From assembly GCA_020002185.1 (NCBI GenBank), contig CM034541.1, positions 27,681,319-27,745,318 of the forward strand: a stretch of DNA of 64,000 bases, in the 5' to 3' direction. Below the pieces are notes generated by a model. The model had not been told where the DNA came from and ran no database searches. It saw only the letters and a program-made list of their open reading frames with translations. The position numbers and the translations under genes are program-made. This DNA comes from Paraescarpia echinospica. Lineage: Eukaryota > Annelida > Polychaeta > Sabellida > Siboglinidae. Below, in pieces: positions 1-11,401 of this stretch; position 1 is the first letter of the stretch, and each line of letters starts with the position of its first letter.

Positions 1-129
1 TATCCAACGAAGATTACACCAGTTGCCAAGAGGCGTGGCGAGACAACAACATGACGACATCGTGAGACTTTATCATCTGGTGCAACAACAGTGACGTTGT
101 GCCGTTCTTGAAGGCCACCAACAAACAGT

Positions 130-838
130 TTACATTCTACTAGGAACGCAGTCTCGACATGTTCAAACAAGCCATCAGCATACCCGGTCTGACCTCGATC
201 TACCTGTTCAACGACCTACCAGAGAAGACCTACTTTACTCTCTTCATCGAAAAGAACAAATATCTTCATCAGCTCGTCATTATCGTCGGAGGGGCGTGTA
301 TTATCTTCATCAGATATCACGAGAAAGGGGTCACCAAGCTAAGTCATTACGAGTACGGAGAAGACGTTCGAACGTGTCGATCCAACGTGGAATACGACGC
401 GAATGCACACTACTTGTGGTCAATAATGGAAGACATATCAACGGGATGATACCTGCGCCTACGAGAAGAGAACGAGTTCCGTCCAGAATCAGCACAGTTG
501 AGAGGACAGATGGCTGCCGAATGGTTGACATGGGAATCCGAACGCACGGGACGCGCCATATCTCATCAGACCAACGGACGAGAGAAGAGAATCGGCAAAC
601 TGCTAGTAGACGGATGGTGCAGCAAGACAAAGACGGCCTATCAGTTTCACAAGTGCTACTACAACGGAATGTAAGTGCACCCGACGAGAGGACAACGAGG
701 TCAACGGAAAATCCACGGCCCAATTACTCGAAGAAACACGAAAGAACACCGCCTACCTACGTCACTTTGTTACGGTCGTCGAGCTGTGGGGATGCGAGTG
801 GAAAGACACGAGAAGCGACTCGGTCATGAAAAATGTTT
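130..838 (+). pseudogene. Protein-primed DNA polymerase B fragment (Polinton-type), frame-broken
   Basis: An open stretch at 159-449 (96 residues) carries the motif YDANAHYLW at residues 79-87, which resembles the exonuclease-side region of the type B 'organellar and viral' polymerases of Polinton-like elements. Homology-like signal continues to about 838 but moves between frames at roughly 440-450 and again near 660-680, where a Trp/Tyr/His-rich stretch lies. The palm-domain motifs that carry the catalytic aspartates are absent, so this is only an N-terminal to middle fragment and cannot be active. The start is outside the window or lost. Overlapping ORFs in other frames and on the minus strand are shadows. 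Confidence 0.5.
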
Positions 839-965
839 ATGTACGCCACATTTCCCCAACGGCGATACGTGCGGTGGAAGATGACGTCACAACAGATCCT
901 GACTGGCGTGCGCAACGGAACCGTGTTCGGAATGATCCAGTGTGACATTCACGTAATAGACGTAA

Positions 966-1241
966 AAGACGACAACAGCGGTCTGCGTTGTCGAGACTAC
1001 TAGTGATGTCAGCACTACCGACACAGCGAGCATCGAATGCATCAAACTCCTTGGCACATCTTCGGTGTGTCCCAAAGAGGAGATCGTGTTTCTCTGTCAG
1101 GTCATCGTCTTGTACACGGTCATCGTGATCAGCATATACAAGCTGTTGACAGGTCACGAGAATCCGTCTCTGTGGACTGCCCTGTTGAGCAATTCGTTGG
1201 GTTACCTGCTACCCAATCCTACGTTGAGACATCATGACTAG
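966..1241 (+). pseudogene. Small ORF with one hydrophobic segment, Polinton-like element
   Basis: One frame is open from about 966 to a TAG at 1239-1241. Its C-terminal 70 residues contain a strongly hydrophobic run (residues FLCQVIVLYTVIVISIYKLL) that would form one membrane helix, followed by a polar tail. I do not know its function. Position between the polymerase fragment and the capsid-like genes, and an overlap of its stop with the next gene's ATG at 1234, suggest a small virion-associated membrane protein. A start codon in this frame is not clear, so the gene may be truncated at its 5' end. Confidence 0.35.
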
Positions 1242-2106
1242 TGATTTCTACCTGACGTTGCCTAGTTACGCTTCCATGAAGTCACATCCCGATAACACCT
1301 TGGCGCACTACATCACGGACTTTCCTCATCGTATGGTACTGTCAGGGAATTCGGCATAATAGAGTTCCAGTACCCGCACACTTTGTACATCGACAGCGAA
1401 GAGGATGACAGGTTCTACCTCTACGATTTCGATCGTAGGGGATTCACTCCGAGTGGTACGATCGAGCACAGGTATTACTACAATTAATGTTGTAATACCC
1501 GTGCCAATTGATACGCAGTATGAACAAGGCGCTGATGAAGATACGGACAGACAGGTTCAAGGCGAAATTTAGCTACAGCGATATATCTCAAAGGGTGACC
1601 TTGTATAGGACACCCAAGATCGAGTTTAGCATACCGCTGGAGAGTGCCATGGGAACCATACTAGGTTTTCATAATACGGTAATCATCAGTACCGAAACAA
1701 CAAAGACGACACGCGAATACGTCCACCCACCTCATACGTGGAAACAACATAGATCTCAATCCGTCGGCCACGTTATCCGATCCACCAGACAGTGTTGGTG
1801 AGTACACCTTCGAGAAAGAAGCCGATTCCGTGGTGGACATGCCTTAAGGATTCACCACTATGTACATCTCTCCGTGGAGTCATGTGTCGTCTTGCAACGT
1901 TGTTGCGGAGCTCTGCGATCAACGGACTGAACGGTTCCACTGTGTCGAAAACTTTCGATAACGTCCAATACGTGCCTCTCTTGTGCAAAGAGATCTGGAC
2001 GATAGAAAGCGATATAAGATACGACACAGGACGACGCGTGCCATTTGAGCTCAGTGAGGTGACGGTGACTCTTCATTTCCAGCGACGATGGACGGCACTG
2101 TTCTAA
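1234..2106 (+). pseudogene. Minor-capsid/penton-like gene, frame-broken
   Basis: Starts at ATG 1234, overlapping the stop of the upstream ORF, with an N-terminus MTSDFYLTLPSYASM. The first frame closes at TAA 1357-1359, but the signal continues in another frame (1351-1487, rich in Tyr, Phe and Asp) and further shifted segments reach a stop near 2106. The N-terminal motif and the C-terminal segment around 1930-2095 resemble the minor capsid (penton-like) proteins next to F54H12.2-like genes in animal genomes. This is an inference from pattern and position. At least three frame changes show that it is not expressed as an intact protein. Confidence 0.4.
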
Positions 2107-2109
2107 AGT

Positions 2110-2501
2110 TGAATTAGAACGACTACTACGCTCGTCAAGGGGGAGATGCGCTTCCTTATTTTGCAGGTACCCGATACCAACGAGGTCACGGGCTAAGAAG
2201 TTTCTTCGGAAGTCTACTGCGTAGCGTCATGCCGCCCGTCAGGAAAGGTGCCGTGTCGTTGTGAAAAAGAGCATTGACGACCGGCGCGCGCACAGCCGAT
2301 TACGATATTGTTAGGACAGAACATCAAAATGGCGGCCAAACGTCGCATCACGACTGCCGGTAGGGACATTTTGAGCGACCTCTTGACCCAGGCGTACCAC
2401 CGCGTAAGTGTATAAAACGTGCGTCCGTCAAGAAACGAGTCAGTACAGCTAGGAAACAGAACAAGGCACGCACATCGCAAAAACGACCTATTCGTGCATA
2501 A
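2110..2501 (+). pseudogene. Small basic (core-like) protein remnant
   Basis: Between the minor-capsid-like and capsid-like remnants lies a stretch with a Gly/Tyr/Arg-rich beginning (about 2120-2235) and a Lys/Arg-rich end just before a TAA at 2499-2501 (visible run KRASVKKRVSTARKQNKAR). Several stops and frame changes separate the two ends. Small basic DNA-condensing proteins occupy this place in Polinton/adintovirus-like elements. The assignment is based on position and composition only. Confidence 0.3.
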
Positions 2502-2504
2502 ACA

Positions 2505-3707
2505 ATCGTGGAGGGGACCAAGAACGAGCTCGATATTTTTACCATGCCTCCAACTGAGACAAGCATCATAGATAGTCACACAGTGCAACATCAACCCATA
2601 TTCTTTTGTTGACTCGTGTGGACCGATATAATTCATCATATCTGGATTGGGAAACGATTACCTAGATCTTGCTTGCACGATGCTACACGTTCCAGCGAAA
2701 GTGACCCTTGCCGACGGAAGCAACCTCCATCCCGCCGATCCCGTGGGTCAGGTGAATAACTGGCTCCATTCGCTGTTCAGACAGGTCGACATCTACCTGA
2801 ACGGAACGCTCGTTACCCCCTCGATCAACAAATACCCGTACTACGCCTATATCGAGACGCTGCTGAGTTACTGGGATGATACCAAGGAGACGCAACTGAC
2901 GAGTCAACTGTGGCACAAGGACACGGGAAATCGCATGGAAGCCGTCGAAATAGCCGCCGGAGATGCAGCCAACGCGGGGTTCGTGGCACGACGAGAAAAG
3001 ATCGTTCACAGTCGCGTGGTTGACAGGTGGACCTGCTCCTCCAGGATAAATTCCTCATCAACTTCGTAGAGGTCAAGGAACGTCTGGTGCGCAGCAAGTA
3101 TGCGTTCGCGCTCATGGCCGATGTAAACAACCCAGATTACAAGATAAAGATCATCAACGCTACTCGTTTCGCAAAGAAGACCGACTGTGCAGATGGCACA
3201 CATCAAAGCCCTCGAGAAGAGCACGGCCAAGTATCGGATGCGTCTCGTCGACTGCAAGGTCTGCACCATTCCCACGGGAACCCGCTCGCTCAATATCTTC
3301 CTTGGCACCCTTCCAAAAGTCTCGTGCTGTGCTGCATCGACAACGACATTTACAACGGGATCTCAACAAAAATCCGTTCCACGCTAAGAACAACCAACTT
3401 CCTCGCCATGTACGTATACGGACGACATATACCCTCCAAACCTTTCCAGCCAAATTTCGACGATAACCTCTTCGTCAGATGTTACCACAACCTGTTCATC
3501 TCGACCGGTAAGGTGTGGCAGGACGAAGGGAATGGGATGTCTCTCGCGTTGTACTTGGACGGCGACGGCCACGGCGAATATTTCTGCTCGTACGGCCTGC
3601 CGCCGCGACACGTCGTGTTCCGCAGATTCATGAATAAACATTGCGTAGAATGGACTCATAATTCCAAGAGATTTCAGAGTCCTCTGTCTATCGTTTGCAG
3701 ACAATAG
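2505..3707 (+). pseudogene. F54H12.2-like capsid-type gene, frame-broken
   Basis: The longest open pieces are 2647-3069 and 3027-3707 in different frames, with extra changes near 2630, 3020 and 3160. The first piece contains LNGTLVTPSINKYPYYAYIE and the motif LLSYWDD, which I recognise as hallmark stretches of the multicopy animal family annotated 'F54H12.2-like'. I believe this family is the double-jelly-roll major capsid protein of Polinton/Maverick-like elements. The upstream coding signal begins near 2508, before a candidate ATG at 2544. The last piece ends at a TAG 3705-3707. Damaged throughout. Confidence 0.55.
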
Positions 3708-4195
3708 TGTGTCGCCTGTCTCATGTTTAACTGTCAGGGCTTTTCGATAGTCTTTTTTGAATGGTTTCGACATTGATTTGGTTGCACAACAACTGAGATA
3801 AGGTACACTGTAGTATATTGTTTTTATGTTTACTTTCGACGTCGATTGTATATAGAATAGCTTTGTCAGTAGTTTCGCTACTGTTTGACATTTACTACTT
3901 GTTTCACTATTGATTGGTACCGTGTTTCATTTACAACAAGGTATGATGATCATCATTATCGATGATCATCACTATCATCAGCGGTGGTCAAACACCCGTA
4001 AGTTCTGACCACTGGCGTGGTGATAAAACACCCCTAAGTCATGTCATTATTGGCAAGTATCTTTAGTCAATAAAATACTTATGCATTCGTACTGTTTTGT
4101 TAGTGTTTTCATACACGCGCTTACATACAATGACATATACGCACCCCTCTGTTAAGAGGCACCGATTACGTATGCTCTCCTTCTCAAAGAGGGCC

Positions 4196-4390
4196 CATGA
4201 TCCGCCATACCCGCCCGCGTCGCCAGGGTGCTACCTACCCGCCCGCTACCCTCCTATGTCGCCAGGGGGCGCAACCTACTTCCGGTAATCGTACATAATA
4301 TCCAACACGCCCGTACATGATTTCCAACCTACCCGTACATGATATCCAACTCTCCCTTCTTGCTAGGGCACGCTACCTACTCCCGGTCAC
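4196..4390 (+). repeat. Degenerate tandem repeats, Pro/Cys-poor GC-rich stretch
   Basis: Three variants of CGTACATGATATCCAAC occur at about 4290-4350, next to three copies of a CGCCAGGG/CTAGGG-type unit followed by GCTACCTAC between 4200 and 4385. Two short interleaved tandem families; no function seen. Confidence 0.6.
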
Positions 4391-5373
4391 GTGACTGCAA
4401 AGATGGTTACATCCGAAGATAAGTCAGCCGCCATGTTAAAATTTTATGATGCGTCCTCAAAAAACGATTGTAAAACTCCATAGTACCACTGCCAAATTTC
4501 TCTTAGTTATGACGTTAAAGTTAGTCTACCCTTTTCCTCGGTCCTTGGCCTATATCTATGACTTAGTCTAAAGACAGGCCCTGCTAAATGGAACTTCTGA
4601 TAAGAAATATTACCGTGGGATGCTGGATGTTCGATTTATTCTGAGTGCACTTTTGCTGGGAGATGGTGTCGTAACGATACATGTCTCATGAAACGATTTA
4701 AGTTTGGAATTATCGTATGAATAATAAAGGATTGATTCTCACTTCGTAAAACCGTTTCTCATATCGCGGTCCAGGGCCAGTTTCACGAAACGTTCGTATT
4801 GTAAAAACACATCATAAAAAGGCTTTTAATTTATTCGTAGTTTGTACATCAGGAGTTTGTATTGCTTGCTGTGCGTACTAAATTTATTCTGAGTTAACAT
4901 TGTCTGTTTAAACTTCCACACTTCAATTTCCTTTCGGCGGTTTTGACCATTGTTGGCACGCTTCTCGAAAGCAGGTCAGGCTATGGCTGCGCCCCTAAGC
5001 GAATATGAATAAATACGGCAGGCGTCGCCACTAAGATTACAGTGTTCTCGAACTCAGACAGCGTTCGCTGGTGATTTTATTTTCACCCTTCCTCGTGGCT
5101 ACGGCTATCACATGATCCTTCAACTCCGTTGCTATAAAGAAGTTTACGTTACATAACGCCGACATCGGCAATTGTTTCTTTTATGTCTCGTCTAAATCAA
5201 CCCGTCTGTGCGTCACCATTTGTGCACTAAATCAACCTGGCGTTGTAGACGTAGTTTGTGCAAAGTACGGATACCGCCTTCGCTAGTTATCGGCGCGTAC
5301 TTGCAGAGCTACCATCGTTGTGTTGTTCAAATGTTGTTTTTAATGTTTAGGAAATACGATTGGTTGTTATTGT

Positions 5374-5725
5374 ATGGTATGTTATGTGAACAAAATTACT
5401 TCGAATAAAATGACAAACCTGACAGTGGCCAGTTTGAGAGCTATTCAATCAGAATCAATGCCTGCTGGCTGAAGCGCCAGACGATGTGAAGTCTGAAGAA
5501 TATTCAACAACTTTCTGGCCATTTTGTGGCCTATCAGCATGTTTTATTATATGATATGTTACGTGGAAAGAGTTACGTCATTTAATGAAGTAGAAAAACT
5601 GGACAGTTATTCAAAATGTAATTCCTGCTGGGTTAAGCGTTATTCAGTGCCAAACCAGCGACAGAAACATCGGAGCAGGGTTCGTTAAATCTGAAGAATA
5701 TTCAACAACTTTCTGCCCATTTTGT
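5374..5725 (+). repeat. Tandem duplication of about 175 bp
   Basis: Copy 1 (about 5374-5526) and copy 2 (about 5551-5725) share ATATGxTATGTTA at the start, AAxCTGxACAGT in the middle, CCTGCTGG, and CTGAAGAATATTCAACAACT at the end. Copies are clearly diverged by substitutions and small indels. Confidence 0.7.
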
Positions 5726-5909
5726 TGTATTTCTGAATATTGCATTGTCTATATTTTGATAAGAAATGTATTTAGGTATGTGGCTGAAATGGGGGGCGGT
5801 AAAGCGAGCAGGTGGGCGGATAACCCAAATTTCCAGAAAATAGGGGGTGGGCGATAATGCGGGTATGGGCGGTAACACGGTCAAATGCGGTGTATACATA
5901 AACATATAT

Positions 5910-5911
<2 letters not shown>

Positions 5912-5945
<34 letters not shown>
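5912..5945 (+). repeat. (GA)n microsatellite
   Basis: About 17 uninterrupted GA units. Confidence 0.95.
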
Positions 5946-5948
<3 letters not shown>

Positions 5949-8191
5949 GTGTGTTGTGCTGTATTCTGCAAGAGTAATTCGCCTTGAAGACGCATTGCTG
6001 CACGAGGAAGCCGCCTCTCGAGTTGTTAGTCAACATCGTAGGAAAACCCTGATTCAGGGTAAAACATTATCTTTGTCACACAGCGAATACTTTTTGGTTC
6101 AAAGCGCTCTTGTGTGAGACTAAATTAGACAGATGCTTGAGCCACTTCACGCACTCTGGAGAATCAAGACTAAGTATCTAGACCTACCACGGAGCAACGT
6201 TCGCTCAGGGGCCTTTCGTAGAGACAGGTATCCATTGGTTTCAGCAACATTACAACGCAGTTTGGAAATAGGCCTACAGCAGCCCGAACGTGTCTTATTC
6301 GTGCTAGTTTCATAGCTTGCCGTCTTGATTTTTTGTCTTGCGTTACAGTAGAGAAACGCGACAACAGCGTCACGTTTTTTGTTGAACGTTCTTCCTGTCA
6401 TTTCTGTCGCCAACTGTCGTGTGCGTGTTTTTGTTGAGATCGTCACGTAGTTCCACCTGTCGACTCAGAACTAATGAGCATTTGTTTTAGTACGTATTTC
6501 AGACTGAACAAACATACACACGTTGATGGCCGCCGGGAAACACTCATGGGTTCAGACCACACACAGTATGGATTCGTTCGCCAGCACGTACTGAAGGAAT
6601 GACTAATACAATGAGCATTATGCTGTTTGCGTGAACCCCTGAGAGCACTCGGGTAGTGTTGAGTGAGTACACAATTATGGTATTTTTGTGAGCCTGCATA
6701 GCTGTTGTCAAGTTATGACAGTTGTCAGTCGGTCACTGCCTGCGTACAAGTACAGGTCTAGTAGTTGGTTTTGGTAATGCGAACGTAGCAAAACAGTCTC
6801 TGGTTCTGACAGAAACGAAGGGGAGTTGGGCATTAACCTATGGGGAAATAATCAGGTATGACAGTTTCATGAATCTCACGCAGCATGCGTGTCACGAGAG
6901 GCTAACAATGTTGTGAACTGTTACATAAATTGTTGGCTAAACTTTGAAATAAATCAAAGAAACGTTATAATGGCCATCTGTGGGAAATATATTGTGGTTT
7001 CACCCTATCTATGAAAACGGCTACCAAGGTATGCCTTACAATGTATGCCTTGAATCGCTTGTGCTGAAATTACCGTGGGCTTCCTTTGAAGCCCAAACGT
7101 TTTCTTCCACTTTAGCGATTGTACTGTACGGTACACATGAGGTTGGCGAAATATATCGCACTGTATTCGTGAACCAAGCATGGAGAAGTGAAACAGTGAT
7201 CAAACCTCAAATACTGGTGTTAAAACAATTATGAGGTGTCCACAGAAAAACTAATTGGCAAATTAACAAAAAAATATATCACCAATTTAGTCAATACAAT
7301 AAAAGGGGTAACATCAATGTTAGCCCCATAGTCAGCACACCAGTAATCTTTCACCAAGTATTAATTCTGTTTTAAAACGCATTCAAGACGATATTAAATA
7401 TTCACGGCTGTTAAAGATTTCAGGTTTAACTAGGATCTTTAAGGATCACTAATACAAAAATGCTGTTTCTCAAATGCCTTGCTCCCTCCGTGTTGCAGAG
7501 ATAATATCAAGATGAGGAAAAACTGCGTTCATTCACGAAACAGTCATTCATAAACGTATTACAGGATAGTGGAAATTACACAATAGTTGTGTTCACAAAG
7601 AAATATTATCACATCTAGATTTCATAACTTAACTTAACTTAAGATGTACCCGTTGTCCATAGAATGTCGCCTTTTTTAAACTCAGAATTATCGTGAACGA
7701 TATAAACAAGTACATGTACACCATCACGAGACACATGTTTAGCAATCTAGCTTCTTAACATAACTTTAGTGAATGCAAGTCTGAATGAGATACCGAGCAG
7801 AAACATTAGCCGATTGAAGTCGCCACGTAACAGTTCAGCCATGCGCTTCCAAAACGAGGCCGAGAGAGAGTGTGTATTTGAGGTTTAATTACAAAATGTT
7901 TAAATGGAAGTGAAAACTTTTGGGAACATGACGGCACACTGTGTTGTATTTCTTGGAGCAGTTATGATTTCAAACTCGCACGTTTCTGATTGGACCATTG
8001 TGTCCGGTGTTTACGTCCGAATCTACCTAACATCATAATCACAATTATTGCCAGCCTAAATTGACTCGTTTGATTGGGGTACATGCGATACATTTGTTTT
8101 AGTAAAAGTGAGAATTCGTTGTGATCCTCTTTTAGACTGGAACGCACATGTGCATTGACATTACTATCACGTTTCCTCATCACAAGCACGC

Positions 8192-10063
8192 TTATTTGTG
8201 CGTGAAATCCATATTTCCGTCGACGGGATACTGGTCCAAGCAGACGTGACGTCCGGGTTGAGGACAATTCATATACGTGTCCGGGTGATAGGGCACCCAC
8301 GACGAGGAGTAGCCCAAGGTATCCCAGTGCTCCGCGTGCTTCCACAGTTCGTAGCCGTAGCGATTGCGCGAGTTCAACGCGGGGTTAGTCGGGGCGTTCA
8401 TCCAGCGGCCCCCGATCAACAACTTCGTCGACTCCATCCTGTTCTCATGCAGGAAGTCAGTCACGAGTCGCGGAGAGTCGCCCCACAATTCAATACGCCA
8501 GTGGGGAATGAACAGATCATAGTGAAGGCACCGTCCGTTATTCGGGTCGAATTTGCGACACTCGCTTGGATACTTTATTGACAACTTGTAGCCGAGTTTC
8601 GTGAACTCGTCACGATGCTCCCAGAAAGTGATGTTTTTAGACGTCACATAAGACAAGTCTGCGTCGCGTTCCCAAGGAAGAATGCCGTTGAACTTCATCG
8701 CTCCTAATGTTGTTCCCCCTTCCAAGCGGCACAACAGACCGATCTTTTTGCAAATGTCCATGGCGTCGATGACTGCCTTTAGTAACGTTTCGACAGCACA
8801 CACGGGTTCGATCAAACCGCCTGTCCAAGAGAACGTTGTCTTCGCCTCGTCACACGAAAACGACAAATGTTGGCCGTCGGCCAAGTTCACGTAGTTTATG
8901 GCATAGTTCTGTATCATCGGGATCCATTGTTGGTGTAACGAGGACGGAGTTTCATTGTTTGCGAGGACGTAAAACATGGCGTCCGGACACGACATGACCA
9001 GTTTCCGGTCTCTCTGCAGGCGCAAGAAATAATCGTGGAAAACTGTGTGCGGCGACGCCATCCTGAACTTGACATCTCGCAGTGTTGACGTTCTACTCAC
9101 GAATGGCGACGGGATGTAGTCGCAGTAGGCGCATGAATTTGTTGACATGTGATATCCGTATGTATAGGTCAATGTGTAGTTCCGGAGAAGCGTCTGTTGA
9201 CAGCCCATTGACCAGTGTCCATCTGGTGTCCGGAGAGCTCCGCCTACAGCGTCGACACCAAATTCGGACACGATTCGTACCATTCTTTCTAAGAGGGCAT
9301 ACCACTGGAAACGTTCAATTCGTCGTCCAACTAACACGTAATCTGTCGTTGCTTTTTCTACAAGCCCATTCCATACATCATTCGTTGCTGGATTCTTTCC
9401 GAGGATATGTTGCTGAACGTCCAGTTTCACGGCGTCTGGAATGTCTACCTTTTCAGCCACGGCCAGATGTACGGCGAGAAGAGGATACGTGGCGTAGATC
9501 TCGCGCAGGACCAAGACAAGTTCACTTTCATCGGCGTAATCGAAGCCATTCAACAGAATAGATAGAACACTTGGGAATGGTCGCGCGTTGGTGCAGTTGG
9601 TTAATACAAGTCCGTTCTCAGACCACGGGTAGTCGGGTTTGGTTGCTATGCAGTTCTCGGGGCACACGTCCAACGGTACCGGTTTTTGTGTTTCTGTCGC
9701 CGTATTTCGCATAATATATAACAGATTGTGCGGGGTTTCCACGTGGAGTTCTTCCAGTATGGTCAGTGTATGTTTCAGCGCCTTCTTCGCCTGCATTTGG
9801 GCCACTGATGGGCCCCAAGCGGTCAGTTCAATAACTTTATTCAACTCTACGGCAACTTGCGTCAGACGATTCTTGTGTCTCTCTGCGCCTTTATATTGCA
9901 CGTATACAGATACAGACAAAACTAGCAACGCTAAAACTAAAATGGCGACGGCGATATCAGATTGTTTGTTACTTGCTCGATGGAACGTCGTTCTCAAGAC
10001 GTGGTTTAGTCGCCGCCAAATCATCATATTGTATCGTTGACGGATACACACTTCGACCAACAA
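8192..10063 (-). CDS. FKRP-like / LicD-family type II membrane protein
   Basis: A 623-aa single-exon ORF. An N-terminal signal anchor (residues about 37-55) follows a basic cytoplasmic tail, predicting a Golgi/ER type II topology. A central region (about 130-400) looks like the glycosyltransferase-like N-terminal domain of fukutin-related proteins. The C-terminal domain (about 415-623) has the LicD signature: Cys-rich lead-in, EGGTTLGAMKFNGILPWERD, then a DxD pair (D467, D469) and the downstream HYDLFIP and NRYGYELWKHAE stretches. FKRP transfers ribitol-5-phosphate in alpha-dystroglycan glycan building; which acceptor this protein uses cannot be read from sequence. Human FKRP is also a single coding exon but shorter (495 aa). 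The start could be M1 or M13/M14; both precede the anchor. No frameshift or stop, so it is likely functional. In several invertebrates this family is multicopy. Confidence 0.85.
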   Translation of the reverse strand: MLVEVCIRQRYNMMIWRRLNHVLRTTFHRASNKQSDIAVAILVLALLVLSVSVYVQYKGAERHKNRLTQVAVELNKVIELTAWGPSVAQMQAKKALKHTLTILEELHVETPHNLLYIMRNTATETQKPVPLDVCPENCIATKPDYPWSENGLVLTNCTNARPFPSVLSILLNGFDYADESELVLVLREIYATYPLLAVHLAVAEKVDIPDAVKLDVQQHILGKNPATNDVWNGLVEKATTDYVLVGRRIERFQWYALLERMVRIVSEFGVDAVGGALRTPDGHWSMGCQQTLLRNYTLTYTYGYHMSTNSCAYCDYIPSPFVSRTSTLRDVKFRMASPHTVFHDYFLRLQRDRKLVMSCPDAMFYVLANNETPSSLHQQWIPMIQNYAINYVNLADGQHLSFSCDEAKTTFSWTGGLIEPVCAVETLLKAVIDAMDICKKIGLLCRLEGGTTLGAMKFNGILPWERDADLSYVTSKNITFWEHRDEFTKLGYKLSIKYPSECRKFDPNNGRCLHYDLFIPHWRIELWGDSPRLVTDFLHENRMESTKLLIGGRWMNAPTNPALNSRNRYGYELWKHAEHWDTLGYSSSWVPYHPDTYMNCPQPGRHVCLDQYPVDGNMDFTHK

Positions 10064-11401
10064 AGGTGAGTTGTTATTTGTTATCGTTCGTCACTCGGTC
10101 CACCACTTCTACCTGAGTAGCCGTCTAAACTGCAATTGAAAAAATGGTCGTACCTGAAAAAAGAAATGTTTATTTGTTATAAATGTTATAACCATATCAT
10201 TATGTTTATGATCCGTATTGAGAAAACTGGATGCGCGGGGCATTTCCACCGTGAATCGCGTTACAGTTTTCTGCATTTCAGAATCTATATTTTGGCATAT
10301 GTACCATAATAATGCATTTCAAAATTCCATCTTCTCCGGAGAGGAACCTATTCGCATGGTGTATTAAACTGTATCAACAAATAATAATTTGATTACATAG
10401 TATGGTTTTAATTGCATTTAATTATAGCGTGACTCGCGTTACGGCAAAAGGAAAACTCAAAAACCTACTTTTAGTAAATTGAAATCTTACCAACAACATA
10501 CACACATATTACATAATCAGAGTGACTCGCATTATCGTGACTTGTCATTTACAACCTGATCAGGCACACTTTAGCTTGCTTAAAATGTATTTTTCTGTCT
10601 GTGCTATGTTGAGAAAACAAGGTAATTGAGAAAGGAGACTACATAGTTACAAAACATGCTTTAACCCTTCTATATTACGCATAGGAAGTAATGCAAACTT
10701 GAACATAGTGATGTAAATCAAGACATCTGTAAAGCACAATACTTGAAAAACACTAGCCTACGTTTCTAAAACAAATTATGACCTTTTAAACATTTATTAT
10801 GATATTAACACACATTATGACCTTATTAGAACACTTGTATACAACTAAATATAAATATATAGACTAACCTCCATGTATAATACTGCATCTGTACATCCAA
10901 ACAAATTCTTAAGTCATGCATTTGTGATTAATCATATATTTATAATGCCAAGATGATCACTGTGGTTTACAGTGATGGTCAGCTTCAGTCTGTTTTTATT
11001 GATTGGTATTTTTTAAAATAAGCTACTTAAATGTTACAAAAAATGTACCAGTAATTTTAAAAGGTGTCCCCCTTTTCATCTCCAAAAAGTTTTCGTGATA
11101 ATGATGATTAATCTAGGTACAAATACATGGTTCATCACATTAATCCATTCAGTGTTGTCTTAGATAGCATAGTTTCTTGTTATGATATTATAATCCTATT
11201 TCCAAGAGGTTTGTTTGTATACCTGTAGTGGTGATGAGTGATGTCGGATTCGATATCATTTTAAGTGAGCATGTGTTTTCATCAACCAACAGGATACGAT
11301 AATGATTATGGGATATAATAATACTAATGTTGCCACTTTGTGAAGTCTCTGCAACTAACTGATCCTCTGTCTTCATAAATAGAAAGAAAAGAAACAATAA
11401 G
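10064..11401. other. 5' flank of the FKRP-like gene; AT-rich, with a recurring short motif
   Basis: No coding signal. AT-rich. Variants of GTGACTCGCGTTA occur at 10251, 10429, 10522, 11421 and 11450, all in the same orientation. Some 5' UTR or promoter of the minus-strand FKRP-like gene should lie just above 10063, but I see no clear core element. Confidence 0.5.

Larger units (their letters stand above)
1..4080 (+). mobile_element. Degraded Polinton/Maverick-like (F54H12.2-type) element
   Basis: Five adjacent plus-strand gene remnants (polymerase B fragment, small membrane protein, minor capsid-like protein, small basic protein, major capsid-like protein) sit in a compact order with almost no spacers. 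This resembles the gene set of Polinton/Maverick-like or adintovirus-like elements in animal genomes. Every gene carries frame changes, so this is an old, dead copy. Base composition is near 50% GC, richer than the AT-rich sequence after 3710. The left end lies outside the window. I found no terminal inverted repeat at the right; the composition changes near 3710 and an AATAAA lies near 4068. Integrase and packaging ATPase genes are not seen here. Assignment rests on family recognition by eye. Confidence 0.5.
3708..8191. other. Non-coding interval between the capsid-like remnant and the FKRP-like gene
   Basis: No convincing gene. It holds palindromic GATGATCATC runs at 3940-3985, GC-rich tandem repeats (4196-4390), a duplicated segment (5374-5725) and a GA microsatellite (5912-5945). 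ORFs of 60-130 codons here have no recognisable motifs. The last part, about 7900-8191, would be the 3' flank or UTR of the minus-strand FKRP-like gene. Confidence 0.6.

Noticed and set aside
331..723. 130-codon minus-strand ORF and a 177-codon plus ORF (296-829) over the polymerase fragment
   Set aside because: Antisense or off-frame shadows of the decayed polymerase; no motifs of their own.
6133..6446. Short ORFs on both strands
   Set aside because: 60-100 codons, overlapping, no recognisable motif, no codon bias; length expected by chance.
9082..9561. 159-codon plus-strand ORF inside the FKRP-like gene
   Set aside because: Antisense shadow of a long intact minus-strand coding region with clear domain motifs.
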